Assembly (NCBI GenBank): GCA_026636295.1
Contig: CP089454.1
Location: 806,001 to 870,000, forward strand
Length of the DNA stretch: 64,000 nucleotides
Direction: 5' to 3'
DNA from: Medakamo hakoo
Lineage: Eukaryota > Chlorophyta > Trebouxiophyceae > Coccomyxaceae
The notes under the pieces are model-generated. The model saw nothing but the letters and a program-made list of their open reading frames with translations. It was not told the DNA's origin and searched no databases. Made by a program: the position numbers and the translations under genes. Positions 40,034 to 50,900 of the stretch are shown here, piece by piece; position 1 is the stretch's first letter; the number at the start of each line of letters is the position of its first letter.

Positions 40034-40395
40034 CGTGGGGGATGGAGGGGGGTGCGCGCGGACGAATGCTTTTGGTTTTTGATGGGGCCCCTCGGCGCGC
40101 GCGCGAGTGTTGGGTGGGTGGCGCGCGGCGGCAGGGGGGATGCTGGCCTCCCTCGGACACGCGGAGGGAGTGTGTGTGCGTGTGTGTTGCGTGTGTGCGA
40201 GGGCGGGCGGTGAGTCGAGGAACCCCCACTCGCGTGCAGAATGGTGGACTGAGAGAGTGGGGGGCGCGCCGCGTCTCTCTCCTCATCCCGCCCCCATCCC
40301 ACCTCAACCCCTCCTCCCCCGTCCCGCCCGGCAGTGCCCCATGCAAAACGTCATCTTTCAATCTGCAAGTGCGGCACACCACTCCATTCGTTGCC
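40034..40395. other. intergenic region upstream of SMC1, downstream of the 40396 gene
   Basis: These 362 bp lie between two minus-strand genes and probably hold the SMC1 promoter and the 3' UTR of its neighbour. A GTGTGTGCGTGTGT patch lies at 40168-40198 and a C/T-rich stretch at 40275-40330. Short open frames are present on both strands, but no convincing gene. Confidence 0.4.
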
Positions 40396-42045
40396 TCACG
40401 CCCCTCCCTCCCCCTCGTCCTCCCACCACTCCCCCTCGCCCCCGCTTTCCCGCGCCGCCGCTGCCGCGCGCTCTTCCTCCACCGCCACGCTCAGCGCCAT
40501 GGCCGCCCGCCGGTCCACAAAGGGGTAGCCGGCCCCGACCCACTGGCCTGTCTCAGGCAGGTAGGCTTCGGGCAGGGCGCGAAAACCGCGGGTGAAAGCG
40601 GCGGCCGGGTCGGCGGACGCGCCCCTCAACCCACCACCACCGCTGCGCGCCCCGCCCCGCCCCAACACCACGAGTTCCGCCGCGTCCCCCACCCGGATGT
40701 CGCCGTGGCGGCGTTCATAGGGCGCGACGACGAGCGTGGTGGCGCCGGACCCGTCGCCGACCAACAGCCGCAGCGTGCCCGTGCCGCCGCCGGGCGGGCC
40801 GGCGCCGCCCGCGCCCAGCCTGTCGGCCTGCCACCCGGCCTCCAGCACGCGCGCCCGCCACAGCCCGACGGGCGGGTCGCCGCGGCGCAGGCCACGGTTG
40901 CGGGCGGCGGCCCGGGCGAGCGGCCACCAGAGCGGGGCCGTGAGCGCGCCCGCCGCGGCGGCGGGCGCTTTGATGCACGCCAGCGTCAGCAGCAGGGACG
41001 CGCCCAGGCGCTGCACCAGCGCCGCGCCGTCCGCGTTCAGGGCCCGGACCTGGTCCGGCTGGGGCGACAGCGGGAGCAGGCGGTCGGCTTCGAGCGGGGT
41101 GAGGGGGACGACGTCTGGCGGCGGGCCCGCCGGGTCGGGCGCCGTGCTGCCACCAGGCGGCTCGGCGGCCGCTCCACCCTCTCCGCCGGCGCCCGCCCGG
41201 CCATCGCCCGGGCGGGCGGCGGTCCACCGCGGAGGAGGCGGTGGCGGAACAGGGCCTGTCGACCAGGCGGTCGCGTCCTCCCGCCCGGCGCCCCACCCGC
41301 CTGGCGCGCCGGGCCGGGCCGCGCCGTAGGCGGCGCCGGGCGGGGCGCCGGGGCCGCCCCGCCCGCCCAACGCTCCCCAGTCTTCTTCGAGCTCCAGGCG
41401 GGCGCGGGCCGCCGCTTCGTCGGAGGCGTCCCACCCCCATGCGTCGGCGGGCGGTGGGGGTGGAGGCGTGATGGGGACGGACGGCCCGGCCCAGCCGTCG
41501 GGCGGCGGGGCTGTCGCACCAGCCGCAGCAGCGGCTGCTGCCTGCCCCGCCGCCGCCGCTGCCTCCGCGGCGGCTCGTTCGGCCGCACTCACGCCCGCTT
41601 CAGCCGCAGCAGCCGTCCACGCGTCGCGGGGCACCCAGGCCCACGGGTCGGCCCCGCTGGCCGCGGCGGCGGCGGCGGCAGCGGAGTAGGTGGTGGTGGC
41701 CGGGGCCGAGGTGCGCTGGCCAAAGCCGTCGTCGGGCCTCGGCCGCGCATTCGCGCCGTCCCGGGGACCGGCGCCGGCCTCAGGCCCGTCCACACGCGCG
41801 TCAGCAGTGGGCCGCACGCCTGCCACGCCCGCAGCGCCGGGTGGAGACGCGGAGTCTGGCCGCGACGGGTCGCCCGGCGAGTCTCGGCCCGACGCGGCGC
41901 CGCCAGCGCTGGTCGAGCCGACCGACTCTCTGATGCGGCTCCCGCTGGACGAGGGGCGCCACCGGTACGTCGCTGCTGGTGGAGGCGGCCTGGCGACCCG
42001 GGCCAGCCTGTGACCGGGTGAGCTGGTCAGCCGGGCGGGCGGCAT
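40396..42045 (-). CDS. plastid-type protein of unknown function with one membrane segment
   Basis: A single exon of 549 aa from the ATG at 42045. The N-terminus (MPPARLTSSPGHRLARVARP) is basic and Ser/Pro-rich, like a transit peptide. Residues 60 to about 330 are low-complexity (Ala, Pro, Gly, Trp/Asp patches such as DPWAWVPRDAW and DAWGWDASDEA). The C-terminal 220 residues look folded: a hydrophobic helix (SLLLTLACIKAPAAAAGAL), TAPLWWPLARAAARNRGLR, VGLWRARVLEAGW, TLRLLVGDGSGATTLVVAPY, EAYLPETGQWVGAGYPFVDR. I have the impression of an uncharacterised family of plants and algae with the same blocks (W-P-x-A-x-A-x-R-N, GLWR, YLP...W, YP-x-D-R), but I cannot name it. The beta-rich part could be an OB-like fold. 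It is divergent from the PHIP1-like gene. Confidence 0.65.
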   Translation of the reverse strand: MPPARLTSSPGHRLARVARPPPPAATYRWRPSSSGSRIRESVGSTSAGGAASGRDSPGDPSRPDSASPPGAAGVAGVRPTADARVDGPEAGAGPRDGANARPRPDDGFGQRTSAPATTTYSAAAAAAAASGADPWAWVPRDAWTAAAAEAGVSAAERAAAEAAAAAGQAAAAAAAGATAPPPDGWAGPSVPITPPPPPPADAWGWDASDEAAARARLELEEDWGALGGRGGPGAPPGAAYGAARPGAPGGWGAGREDATAWSTGPVPPPPPPRWTAARPGDGRAGAGGEGGAAAEPPGGSTAPDPAGPPPDVVPLTPLEADRLLPLSPQPDQVRALNADGAALVQRLGASLLLTLACIKAPAAAAGALTAPLWWPLARAAARNRGLRRGDPPVGLWRARVLEAGWQADRLGAGGAGPPGGGTGTLRLLVGDGSGATTLVVAPYERRHGDIRVGDAAELVVLGRGGARSGGGGLRGASADPAAAFTRGFRALPEAYLPETGQWVGAGYPFVDRRAAMALSVAVEEERAAAAARESGGEGEWWEDEGEGGA

Positions 42046-42189
42046 GGGTGCGGGATCGGGCGGTCGCGAGAGAGGATGAATGGCGTTCCCCCCCCAAAAA
42101 GAAACGTGTGACGAGCGAGAAAGCAGCGCCGCACTTTTGCGTTTGTCTTTCACGGGCCCCGCGTCCCCACCTCGCGGTCTCGCGCGCCC
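42046..42189. promoter_or_regulatory. divergent promoter region, 40396 gene / PHIP1-like
   Basis: These 144 bp include CCCCCCCCAAAAAG at 42088-42101. Confidence 0.4.
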
Positions 42190-43747
42190 ATGACGACGCG
42201 CGCCCGTGCACAGGTGAGCTTGGCCGCCTGCACTAGGCACCGAACGCGCGTGTGCGCCCTGCAGACATTTGCCCGCCTCCACACGGCCCCGCGCGCCGAC
42301 GCGGCCGACGGCTGGGCTCTTGCGCCTTTTACTAGTCCCGCCCGCACTCACAATCCATGTCCCCTACTCACCCACATCCCCAGGCCGACGCGGCGGCGTC
42401 ATGCGTGTTGTACCCGCAGTACACGTCCATGGATGCTGTGCTGCTGGTGTGTTTGTGTGCAGGCGCCGAAAAAAACTCCTCTCGACGCATGTCTCTGGGC
42501 CTTCGCGCTCTCACCCACCTCCCCTCCCCACACGCACTCTGTCCCAGGACGATGGCCCGGACCCGCCGGCCGCAGCGGCTGCGCCTGGTGCTGCCGCTGT
42601 CGCCGACTCACCACCTCCTCCGAAAAAGGCCAAAGCCAAGCGCAAAGCTGCCGCCGCTGTGGAAGAGCCGGCGGCGGCGGAGGCACAACCGTCAACCACC
42701 GCGCCAGCCACCCCGGCCGCCGCTTCCGCTCCCACCCCCGCCGCGGACGCCGACGCGACGCCCACGCCCGACTCCGACGCAGGCCTGTCGGCTGTGAAAG
42801 CCCGCAAGAAGAAGAAAAAGGGCGACAAAAAGGCGACCGCCCTCCCTTCCGGCCCGGGCAACGCGGACGAGGCCGCGCGCATCCGGTCGGCCCTCGGCTT
42901 TGAGCGCGGGCAGGAGGCAGCTGAAGCGGCGCCGGCCGCTGCTGCGCCTGCGCCGTCTGCGCCTGCTAGCGCCTTCGTGTTTGGCTTCAGTGGCGGCGGA
43001 GATGGAGGCGCGCCCGCTGTCGTGGCGGACGGAGCCCTTGACGCGGCCGCGGCGGCCGCGGGCGTCCGCTCCACCGCGGCCCTCCCACCGCCACCACCGC
43101 CGCCCCGCCTGCCCTCCGCCTCAACTCCAGCCCACCCAGGCCTGGCCCGCCGCGTCTTCGTGGGGGGCATGCCCTTCGGGTACGAGGAAGACGACGTGCG
43201 GGCGTACTGGGAGTGGTGCGGCCCCGTCGCGGCCCTCGACCTGATGCGCTTCCCAGACACGGGCCGGTTCCGGGGCATTGCCTTCATCACCTTCGCGACG
43301 GAGGACGGGTATGCCAAAGCCCTGGAATGCGATGGCACCATGCTGGACGGCGTGCGCGTGAAGGTGGAGCCGTGCAAGAAGGGCGCGGCGGGTGGCGGCG
43401 TCGGCGGGGGTGGCGGCCCGCGCCGCGGCCACGGTGGAGCGGGCGGCGGCGGCGCCGCCGCCGCGCCCAAAGTGCCCGGCTACAATGTCGCGTACGTGGG
43501 CAACATTGTCTTTGAGGCGGGGCCCGACGACGTGGCGGCGTTGTTTGCCGAGTGCGGGAGCGGGGTGTCCCGTGTCCGCTTGCACACCGACCGCCTGACG
43601 GGCGCGTCAAAGGGTTACGCGCACGTCCACTTCCGGGACGAAGCGGGCCTGGACGCGGCTGTCGCCCTGGATGGCACGGAGTTTTCGGGGCGGCCGATCC
43701 GGGTCGGGTACGCGCAGCCGAAAGCAGGGGCGGAGCCGGCCCAGTGA
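42190..43747 (+). CDS. two-RRM nucleolar-type RNA-binding protein, PHIP1-like
   Basis: The main exon is 42548-43747. The 5' end is unsure: the simplest model joins 42190-42213 (MTTRARAQ, GTGAGC donor) to the main exon, giving 407 aa, but small internal exons between 42265 and 42510 are possible. The N-terminal part is Ala/Pro-rich with basic clusters (PPPPKKAKAKRKAAAAVEE, ARKKKKKGDKKA). RRM1 reads RRVFVGGMPFGYEEDDVRAY with RGIAFITFAT. RRM2 reads YNVAYVGNIVFEAGPDDVAA with SKGYAHVHFRDEAGLDAAVA and RPIRVGYAQP. The combination of a short first RRM containing MRFPDTGRFRGIAFITF and the YNxxYVGN second RRM is that of plant PHRAGMOPLASTIN-INTERACTING PROTEIN 1. Nucleolin-like or ribosome-biogenesis roles are alternatives. 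Confidence 0.75.
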
Positions 43748-43805
43748 GGGGAGCGAGGTGGGGGGTGCCCTGCAACGAAAAAAAAAAAAAACGCACGGGT
43801 CGGCC

Positions 43806-44849
43806 TCAACCTGCTCCGTCGCCCTCCGCCGCCGCGCCCTCTTCCTCTTCCGCCTCTATCCTCGCCGCCTCTCGCCTCTCCCACTCCTCATCACTCACCC
43901 GCACGCAGTCAAACACGCCTACCGGCGGGCCGCTCCCATCCGCGCGCGACGGCGCGTCCGCGCCCGCACACCCAAAGCTGGCGGCGGGGATGGGGCTGAC
44001 GTCAAACGCGGCCCGCAGGCGCGGCCAAAACTCGGCCGCAGCGGGGCGGGATCTCTCATAAAACGCTAGCAGGACGATGGCGCCTTCCCGGGCGGATGCG
44101 GCTCGCATGGACGCCACCAACGCGGCTTGCGCGGGGGCGTAGTAACAGCAGTCGGCGACGAGGACGACGTGGAAGGGCGTGGCTCCCAGGCCGCCCTCGC
44201 TGAACGGCTTGCCGACCATGCCAGGCACGGCCGCCCAGTCCACGTCCATCACGCGCACCGTGACGGGGTGGTGGGCCGACGGAGGGGGGTGAGCGCCACC
44301 CTGTTTCAGCGCGGCGACGGCGGGCGGAGGGCCGGGTGGGTCCGCGTCCACCAGGCGGGCGTCGGCGTCCGCTTCGCCCGCGACGGCCTGGACGACGGAG
44401 GCCGGGAGGTCCCACCCATCGTGTTCATCCGGTGCACTCGTGGACGGGCGCCCGCCTGCCGCAGCAGTGCTGCCGCCGCCGCCTCCCACGACGACTGTCG
44501 AGCCCGGGGGCGCGTTGCTGCGGGCCGACGCTGCCAGCCCGCCCAGGCACTCGTCCACGTCGGAGGCGACGACTTCGGTGATGGAGCCCGTCCGCGCAGC
44601 TAGGATGGCCGTAACGAGCGAGGGCAGGCCCGTCACGCCCGCGCCCAGCTCGATGGCCCGGGCGCCTGGTGGGAGGCCGGCCAGGCGCGGCGCAAAGAGC
44701 GGCGACGCGAGGTAGCGCGCCAATAAAACGCCGCCCTCCCACAGCGTGCCGCCGATGGACGACCCAAACTCCTCCTCGACGACGAGCTTGATGCCGGCGT
44801 CCAGCTCGATGCGGCGGGTCCATAGGCCGTCGGAGGAGGCGGACGACAT
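43806..44849 (-). CDS. methyltransferase family 16 (METTL21/EEF-KMT-like) protein
   Basis: A single exon of 347 aa. The fold elements of family-16 protein lysine methyltransferases are in order: GGTLWEGGVLLARYL (the Gxx(L/V)WxxxxxLA entry), AIELGAGVTGLPSLVTAI (SAM-binding motif I), VVASDVDECLGGL (motif II acid), and VVLVADCCYYAPAQAALVAS (post-I motif where relatives have (D/A)D(V/C)xY). The tail is acidic (ARIEAEEEEGAAAEGDGAG). The family methylates lysines of elongation factors, chaperones and similar proteins; the substrate here is open. An insert of about 60 Gly/Ser/Pro residues breaks the middle. It converges with the PHIP1-like gene (58 bp between stops, including a 14-A run at 43778-43791) and starts only 81 bp after the HEATR5 stop on the same strand. 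Confidence 0.8.
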   Translation of the reverse strand: MSSASSDGLWTRRIELDAGIKLVVEEEFGSSIGGTLWEGGVLLARYLASPLFAPRLAGLPPGARAIELGAGVTGLPSLVTAILAARTGSITEVVASDVDECLGGLAASARSNAPPGSTVVVGGGGGSTAAAGGRPSTSAPDEHDGWDLPASVVQAVAGEADADARLVDADPPGPPPAVAALKQGGAHPPPSAHHPVTVRVMDVDWAAVPGMVGKPFSEGGLGATPFHVVLVADCCYYAPAQAALVASMRAASAREGAIVLLAFYERSRPAAAEFWPRLRAAFDVSPIPAASFGCAGADAPSRADGSGPPVGVFDCVRVSDEEWERREAARIEAEEEEGAAAEGDGAG

Positions 44850-44930
44850 GAAAGCGCGTTTTTTTTTACTAACTACGGCGCGATTCGCAACCGCCGTCTG
44901 CCTAGCCCCAACCTTCTCTCTGCCGCTTTT

Positions 44931-47900
44931 TCACGCCGCCCCACCGCCAAATGAGCGCAGCGCGATGGACGGCGCGGCAGGAGCGGCCGCGGCGGCTGCA
45001 CTCCCACTACTCCCACCCACCGCGGCCTGCAGCCGCCCGCGCGCGCCCGGCTCCAGGCGGGCCAGCGCACCCCGCACCGCCGCGCCGCCTGGCCCAGCCG
45101 CCGCGGCTTGCAGCACGCGGCTGGCAGCCGTCAGGAGAGCGGGAACTTGGGCTGTCGCACACTCGGTGATGAGGGCTACGGCTGCATCGGCGGCCGCGTC
45201 GACAGCGGGTGGCCCCACAGCCGACGCAGCCGCCAAAGCCAGGAGGGCTATGCGCAGCGCGTCGCCCGCAGCCCGCAGCGCGGCCGCGTCGGCGGGCACG
45301 CCGCCTTTCGCCGCGGCGCGGGCGGCGGTGGCGGCTGCGGGCGCGACGGCCGCTGCGACGCGCAGGCCCCAACCCGGAGGCGTGGATGGCGACGCGAGGG
45401 ACGTGGAAGCGGCTGACAAGGCGGCGGACGGCGGAGCGGACGCCACGGCGGTGAGGACCGCCGACCCATCTGCCCCGACACCGCCCACCTGCAGCGCGGC
45501 GGCCAGCAGTTCAGGGGTGGGTGCGGCTGCTTTGATGCCGTCGGCAAGGGCGGCGGCAACAGCGTCTGCCAGGGTAGGGTCCGCCCGCACGGCGGCGGCC
45601 ACCAGGGCCGACGCGGCGGGGGAGGAGGCATCGCCCCTGCCCACCAGGGCTGCCACAGCCGCGGCCGCAAGCGGGGCAGCCGCCGCGCCGTCCGCCGCCA
45701 GCAAAGCCGTCGCCGCCCGCAGGGCAGGTGCACAGCCCGGCTCCCGGTCCAGCAAGGCTAGCAGGGCGGGCGCCAAACCGGGAGGCGGCGGCACAGCCGC
45801 GGCCAGGCTTTCCAGCGCGGCGGCGGCGCCGGCGCCCGCCACGTCTGCCGCCAGCTCCACCGCCGCCGCCGCGGCGGCTGGGTCACCGGCTGCCACAGCC
45901 CGCGACGCCAGGCTCGGCAGAGCGGCATCGCAGGCGGCAAAGGCAGAGGCAGGGTCGGGCGGCGGCGACGCCCCGGCCTCGCCGTCCTCGTCGTCCGACA
46001 CGCCTCCAGGCGCGGCCGCGGCCAGCGCCCGGACCGCCCGCCCACTCCCCGCCCGGCTGGCAAACAGGCGGCACGCGTCCAGGGCCAGGAGCAAGGGCAA
46101 GTCTTCACCGGGTCCAAGCGCCGCCAGCGCGGCGGGCGCCGCGGCTTCAGCGGCCGCAGCCAGGGCGGCGGGCGCGGTGGACAGTGGCACGCCCAGGACC
46201 GCGGGCGGGGGCAGGGCCCCGCCCTTGCGGCCGCCGACCACCGCCAACGCCGCCGCGTCCCGGACCAGGCCCGCCCACCGGGGCGGCCACGGACTGGAGG
46301 GCTGCGCCCGCCGCCCACCGCCGGCCGCCGCCGCCGCCACGGCCGCGGCGGCGGAGAGCAGCGACACGCGCGCGCGGCCCGCGACCCACTCCGCGTACGG
46401 CGAGGGCGGCAGCGCGAACGAGGAGCCCGCCCGGGAGGCAGCCGCGGCGGCGTCGGCTTCCGCTGCGTCGCTCGCCGCATCCCAGGCGGTCGCCAGCAAA
46501 GAGTCCACGGTGGGCGGCGGGACCAGGGGGTGGGACCCGCCGACGACGGCCGTGGCGAGGGCCGCGCCAGCGACGACCGCCGTGGGCGAGCCGCCGGGCG
46601 CCAGGGCGCCGCGTAAAGCCGCGGCGAGCTGGGCTTGTTGCAGGAGGAGGAGGGGCGGTGGGGCGTCTCCCTCATCATCCACGGCCGCCGCCCGGTCGGG
46701 CGTGGCGCCAAACCGTGCGACGGCCGCGGCCAGGAGGTGCGTGCCGGCCAGGGCCAGGGCGTCAGTCGGCGCGGTCGCGACCCGGAAGGCGACACGGACG
46801 GCGTCGCCGGCCAGGGATTCCAGTGGGTCGTCGTCCACGCCATTTGGGGGCGACCCGGACGCCAGGAGGAAGGAGCGCAGGCACGCGCACGCAAAGAGGC
46901 GGGTGCTGAGTCGCGGCGCGGCAGCCGGGCGGCGGCCGGGTTTGGAAGGTGGGCGTGCGGGGCCCCCGCCGGCCGTGGCGGGCGGCCCGCCGTCCGACAC
47001 CAGGCCGTCGTCGTCGTCTTCGCCGGCTGTGCCTGCCACGTCATCGTCGCGCGCGGCCGCAGCGGGAGGCGGTGGAGGTGGAGGCGCGGGGGGGCCGCCA
47101 CCGCCGCCAGCCGCCGCAGCAGCGAGCGCGGCGCCAGGGTGCGCTCCGAGCGTCACGCCGCCCAACAGCCCCACCCAGCCCGCCGCGGCGCGCACGTCGC
47201 GCCCATCCGCCGAGCGCAGCATGGCCCGCACAGCCGCGCGCAATTGGTGGGCCGCGTCGGCGTCGGTCTCACCGTCCAAGGCGGCCAAGGCGCGTGACGC
47301 GCACGTCAGTGCCAGCGGCGGGCGTGGCCCACCACCGCCACCACCGCCGGCGTCCACCGCCAGCGCCCCGCGCTCCGCCATGTGACGCAGCGTGGCGGCG
47401 GCCGCCCGGCGGGCGCGGCGGGATGGAGACTTCACGGCCGCGTCCAGCAGGAGCGGCGCGTGGGCGGCGGGCGGGGCGGCGCCGGGGGCGAACAGCGCGA
47501 GCGCCTGCGTGAAGAGCACGGCTTGGAGGCCGGCGCCGGGCGCGTCGCCCGTCCCGCCCGCGCCCGGCCACGCGCCGCGCGGGTGGGGCGCGGCGCTGCT
47601 CGCCCGCCCACCACCGGACGACGCCAGGCCCGCCAGGGACCGGGCGATGGCCCGGCAGCCCAGGTACTCAGCCCCGCCCGGGACCAGGTCGGGGCCGCGC
47701 GCGCACACCAGCGCGTTGGCCAGGCCGCCCGCCGCCGGTCGCAGGCCGGGCGTGGCGGCGCCGGGCGGGCACCCCGGTGGAGGGCCATCGGACAGGGCGG
47801 CGGCCTCGGCCAGGGCCAGGGCGGCGGGGACGGAGGGGCCGTAGGCGGGCCCAGCCTCGGCCGCGACCAGGCTCAGCCCGTGCAGGGCCCACAGCCGCTC

Positions 47901-50900
47901 GGCGCCGCGGGCGGCGGGGGAGGCGGCGATGGCGGCCAGGGTGCCGCCCACTTCGGCCGCGGCAGCCGCGCCCAGCGCCAGGCCGCCTTTGGACCGGAAC
48001 GCCGCCCCGGCCGCGGCGGCCAGCGCGCACCGGCGGGAGGAGGAGGGCGTCGCAGCCGCGGCGCGGGCGAGCGCGCGCACGGCCGCGCCCGCGAGGTCTT
48101 CCGGCCCGACGGCGGCGGCGGCGGCGAACAGCTCGGCCGCGGCACGCTGCAAGACGATCGTCGTAAACCGGGCGTCGGCCGCGGTCGCGCCGCTGGAGGC
48201 GGACGCGGCGGAGGAAGGGGCGGCGGGGGTGGACGCGGCGCCGCCGCGGCCGCGTCCGCCGTCCCCCGCCGCATCGGCTGCGGCCGCCAGCACCGCTTCG
48301 GCCAGCGTCATCGCCCGCTCCGCCAGGGCCTTGCCGTCGGCGGCGGTGACGGCCGCAGCCCCACTGGGGTTACGCCGGCGGGCGGCCAGCGGGACCAGGC
48401 CGGCCAGGGCGGCGGCGGCGGCCGCGGCGGCCGAGGCGGCCGACGCCGGGCGGGGCGGGCCGGGTCCGTCCAACCCATCGCCACCCGCCCCGCCGCCGCC
48501 GCCGCCCGTCGCCGCGCCCTCCAACGCCGCCAGCACCTGGACCGCGTTTTCGGGGGGCAGGACGGGCAGCATGGCGCCCAGCAAGCACACCTGGGCGTCC
48601 AGCAGGCTCTCGGCCAGGGAGGGGCGCAGGGCGGCCAGCCCCGCCGCCCGGGGCGTGAGGGCCCAGGGCGGTGGGAGGGCGGCCGCGCCGGGCGCGACCG
48701 CCGCGGCGCACAGCGGGCCGTCCGGCGGCGCGCCCGCCGGGCCCCAAGGACCCAGACCCGCGTCGGCGGGGGACAGGCGCCGGGCCAGGACGCGGGCCGC
48801 GGACCCGCTGCCGGAGGAGCCGGCGGACCGGACGGCCCGGACGACAGACCGGGCCAGGTCTGCGTGGTCGGCCGCGTAGGCCCGGGCGTCGGGCAGGGCC
48901 GCCCGCACGCGCGCGGCCGCCGCGGCGGCGGCCGCCATGGTCGCGACCGCGTCGGCCGGCGGCACGCCCTCCATGGCCGAGCCGGGCGGCGGGGCGGTGG
49001 GCGCGGCGGCGGCCGCTCTGCCGCCGCCGGCGGGCGCGGGCGGCACACCGCCCACGAGCGCGGCCGCGACCGCGGCCGGGCACGGCCCACCGCCCGCGGA
49101 CGGCGCGCCGCTCGGCGGCGGCGGCGGTGCGCCCCGCACCAGCGCCGCCACCGCGCAGGCCAGGCGGGCCTGTTCCGCCCGGTCCGGCGACGCGGCCAGC
49201 GGGCCGGCCACGTACGCTTCCAGCGCGGCCAGGGCGGCGGCGACCCAGGCCTCCCCGCCCGGGTGCGCGCCGTGCCCGCCCGGCCGTTCCAGCGCCGGTT
49301 GCCAGAGAGCGAGCAGCGCCAGGCGGCGTTCTTGGAGGACGGGCGGGGGCAGGGCAGCGCACAGGGCGCCGAGCAGGGTGTAGCCGGCGCCCCGCTCGAC
49401 AGCCGCGCCGGGCGGCGTGCGGGACGCTGGCCGCGTGATGAGCGCCTCCGCCGCCGCAAGTGCGTCGTCGCCCAGGCGGGCGGGGACGCCCAGAGGCGCG
49501 GACCCTGCCGCCACGAGGAGCGCGGCCGCACCGGAGGCGGCGCCCGTGACGGCGTCGGCGGGCGGCGGAGGCGCAGCAGCCACGCCACCACCACCACCAC
49601 CACCACCGTCGCCGCCACCCGCCAGGGCCGCCACGCCGCGGGCTAGGCGGGCCAGGCAGGATGACAGCAGGGGTGCGGCGCCTGCCGGGTCGGCACGGGC
49701 CAGGGCTGCGATGGCGGCCGCAGCGGACGCGCGGACGCCAGCGCAGGGCGACGCGCCCAGCGCGGCGAGCAGGGTCGGGCGGAGCGCGGCCGCATCGGGC
49801 GCGGGAAGCTCGCCCAGCGCCGCCAGCGCCGCGGCGGCGACGTCCAGGGCAGCAGAGGCGGCAGCAGGGCATGGTGGGTGAGGCAGCGTCGCGGGGCGTT
49901 CGCCGCCCTCGCCGGCTGCCTCCGCGACTGCGGGCAGGTGCGCACCCACGACAGCCACCGCCGACCGCAGCACCGCCGCCTGGGCTGACGGCGCCGCGCC
50001 ATCCAGGACCGCCGCCCGCACGGCTGCAACCACGCACGCAGACGCGTGCGCCAGGTCGCCGCCCGACCTCCCCGCATCCCGGGCCAGGCCGCCGTCCGTG
50101 GCGGCGACGCCCGCACGCAGCGGGAGTGGGGAGGCCGCGACGGCGGACGCGGCGGCGCCGACCGCGTGCAGCGCGTGCAGGGCCACCGCCAGGGCCGCGC
50201 CGTCGGGCGTGGATGGGGCGGAGCCGTCGGGCGTGGACTGGCCGGATGCCGACGCAGCCCGTGCCCGCTCAGCATCCGCTAGGGCCACCCAGCCACAGGC
50301 GAGCGCCGCGGCTTCGCCCCGCCTGCCGGCCGCGACCGCGGCCGCAAAGGGAGCCGACAGGCACGCGTCCCACGCGCCCGCCCGCACCGCGTCCAGGGCG
50401 GCCCGTTTGGAGGGCTTGGCGGCCAGGGCGGCGGACGCGGCCAGGGCGGCAGGGCCGGCGGCGGACGCGGCCAGGCAGCCGAGGGCGGCGCCCAGCCCGG
50501 CACCGGCCGGGCCAGCCGCGCCGAGGGCGGGCACCACGGCCCTCACCGCCTCGCCCAGGCCACGCCCGCCCTTTTCCCACAGCGGCGCACCGCCGGCAGC
50601 CGCGACAGCGACCAGCGCGCGTGCCGCCGCCGCACATGATGGCCCGTCCGCAAAGGGCGGCGGCGCGGCCGTCGTGGCCGGGTCGCCGCCGCCGTCGCCA
50701 CCCGTCGCGGCGCGGGCTGGGTCGACGGCCGCGCCGCCACCGCCCCCGCCGCCGCCTTTGCCGCTGCCGCTGCCGCCGGCGGCGGCCACGCCCGCTTTCA
50801 AGAAGCGTAGCACAGCAGCCAGCGTGTCAGAGACGGCGGCTGCTGACGGCCGACTGGCGCTGCAGCCTTCCACGGCCGCGGCGGCCAGGCCCAGCCCTGC

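Noticed and set aside
37096-42021. 1641-codon open frame on the + strand across SMC1 and its neighbour
   Set aside because: It runs straight through two conserved minus-strand genes and an intergenic gap. It is a product of GC-rich codon use.
47382-49646. 754-codon + strand frame antisense to HEATR5-like
   Set aside because: It is made of Gly/Arg/Ala/Gln with no recognisable domain. The minus strand shows HEAT-like helices and HEATR5 blocks.
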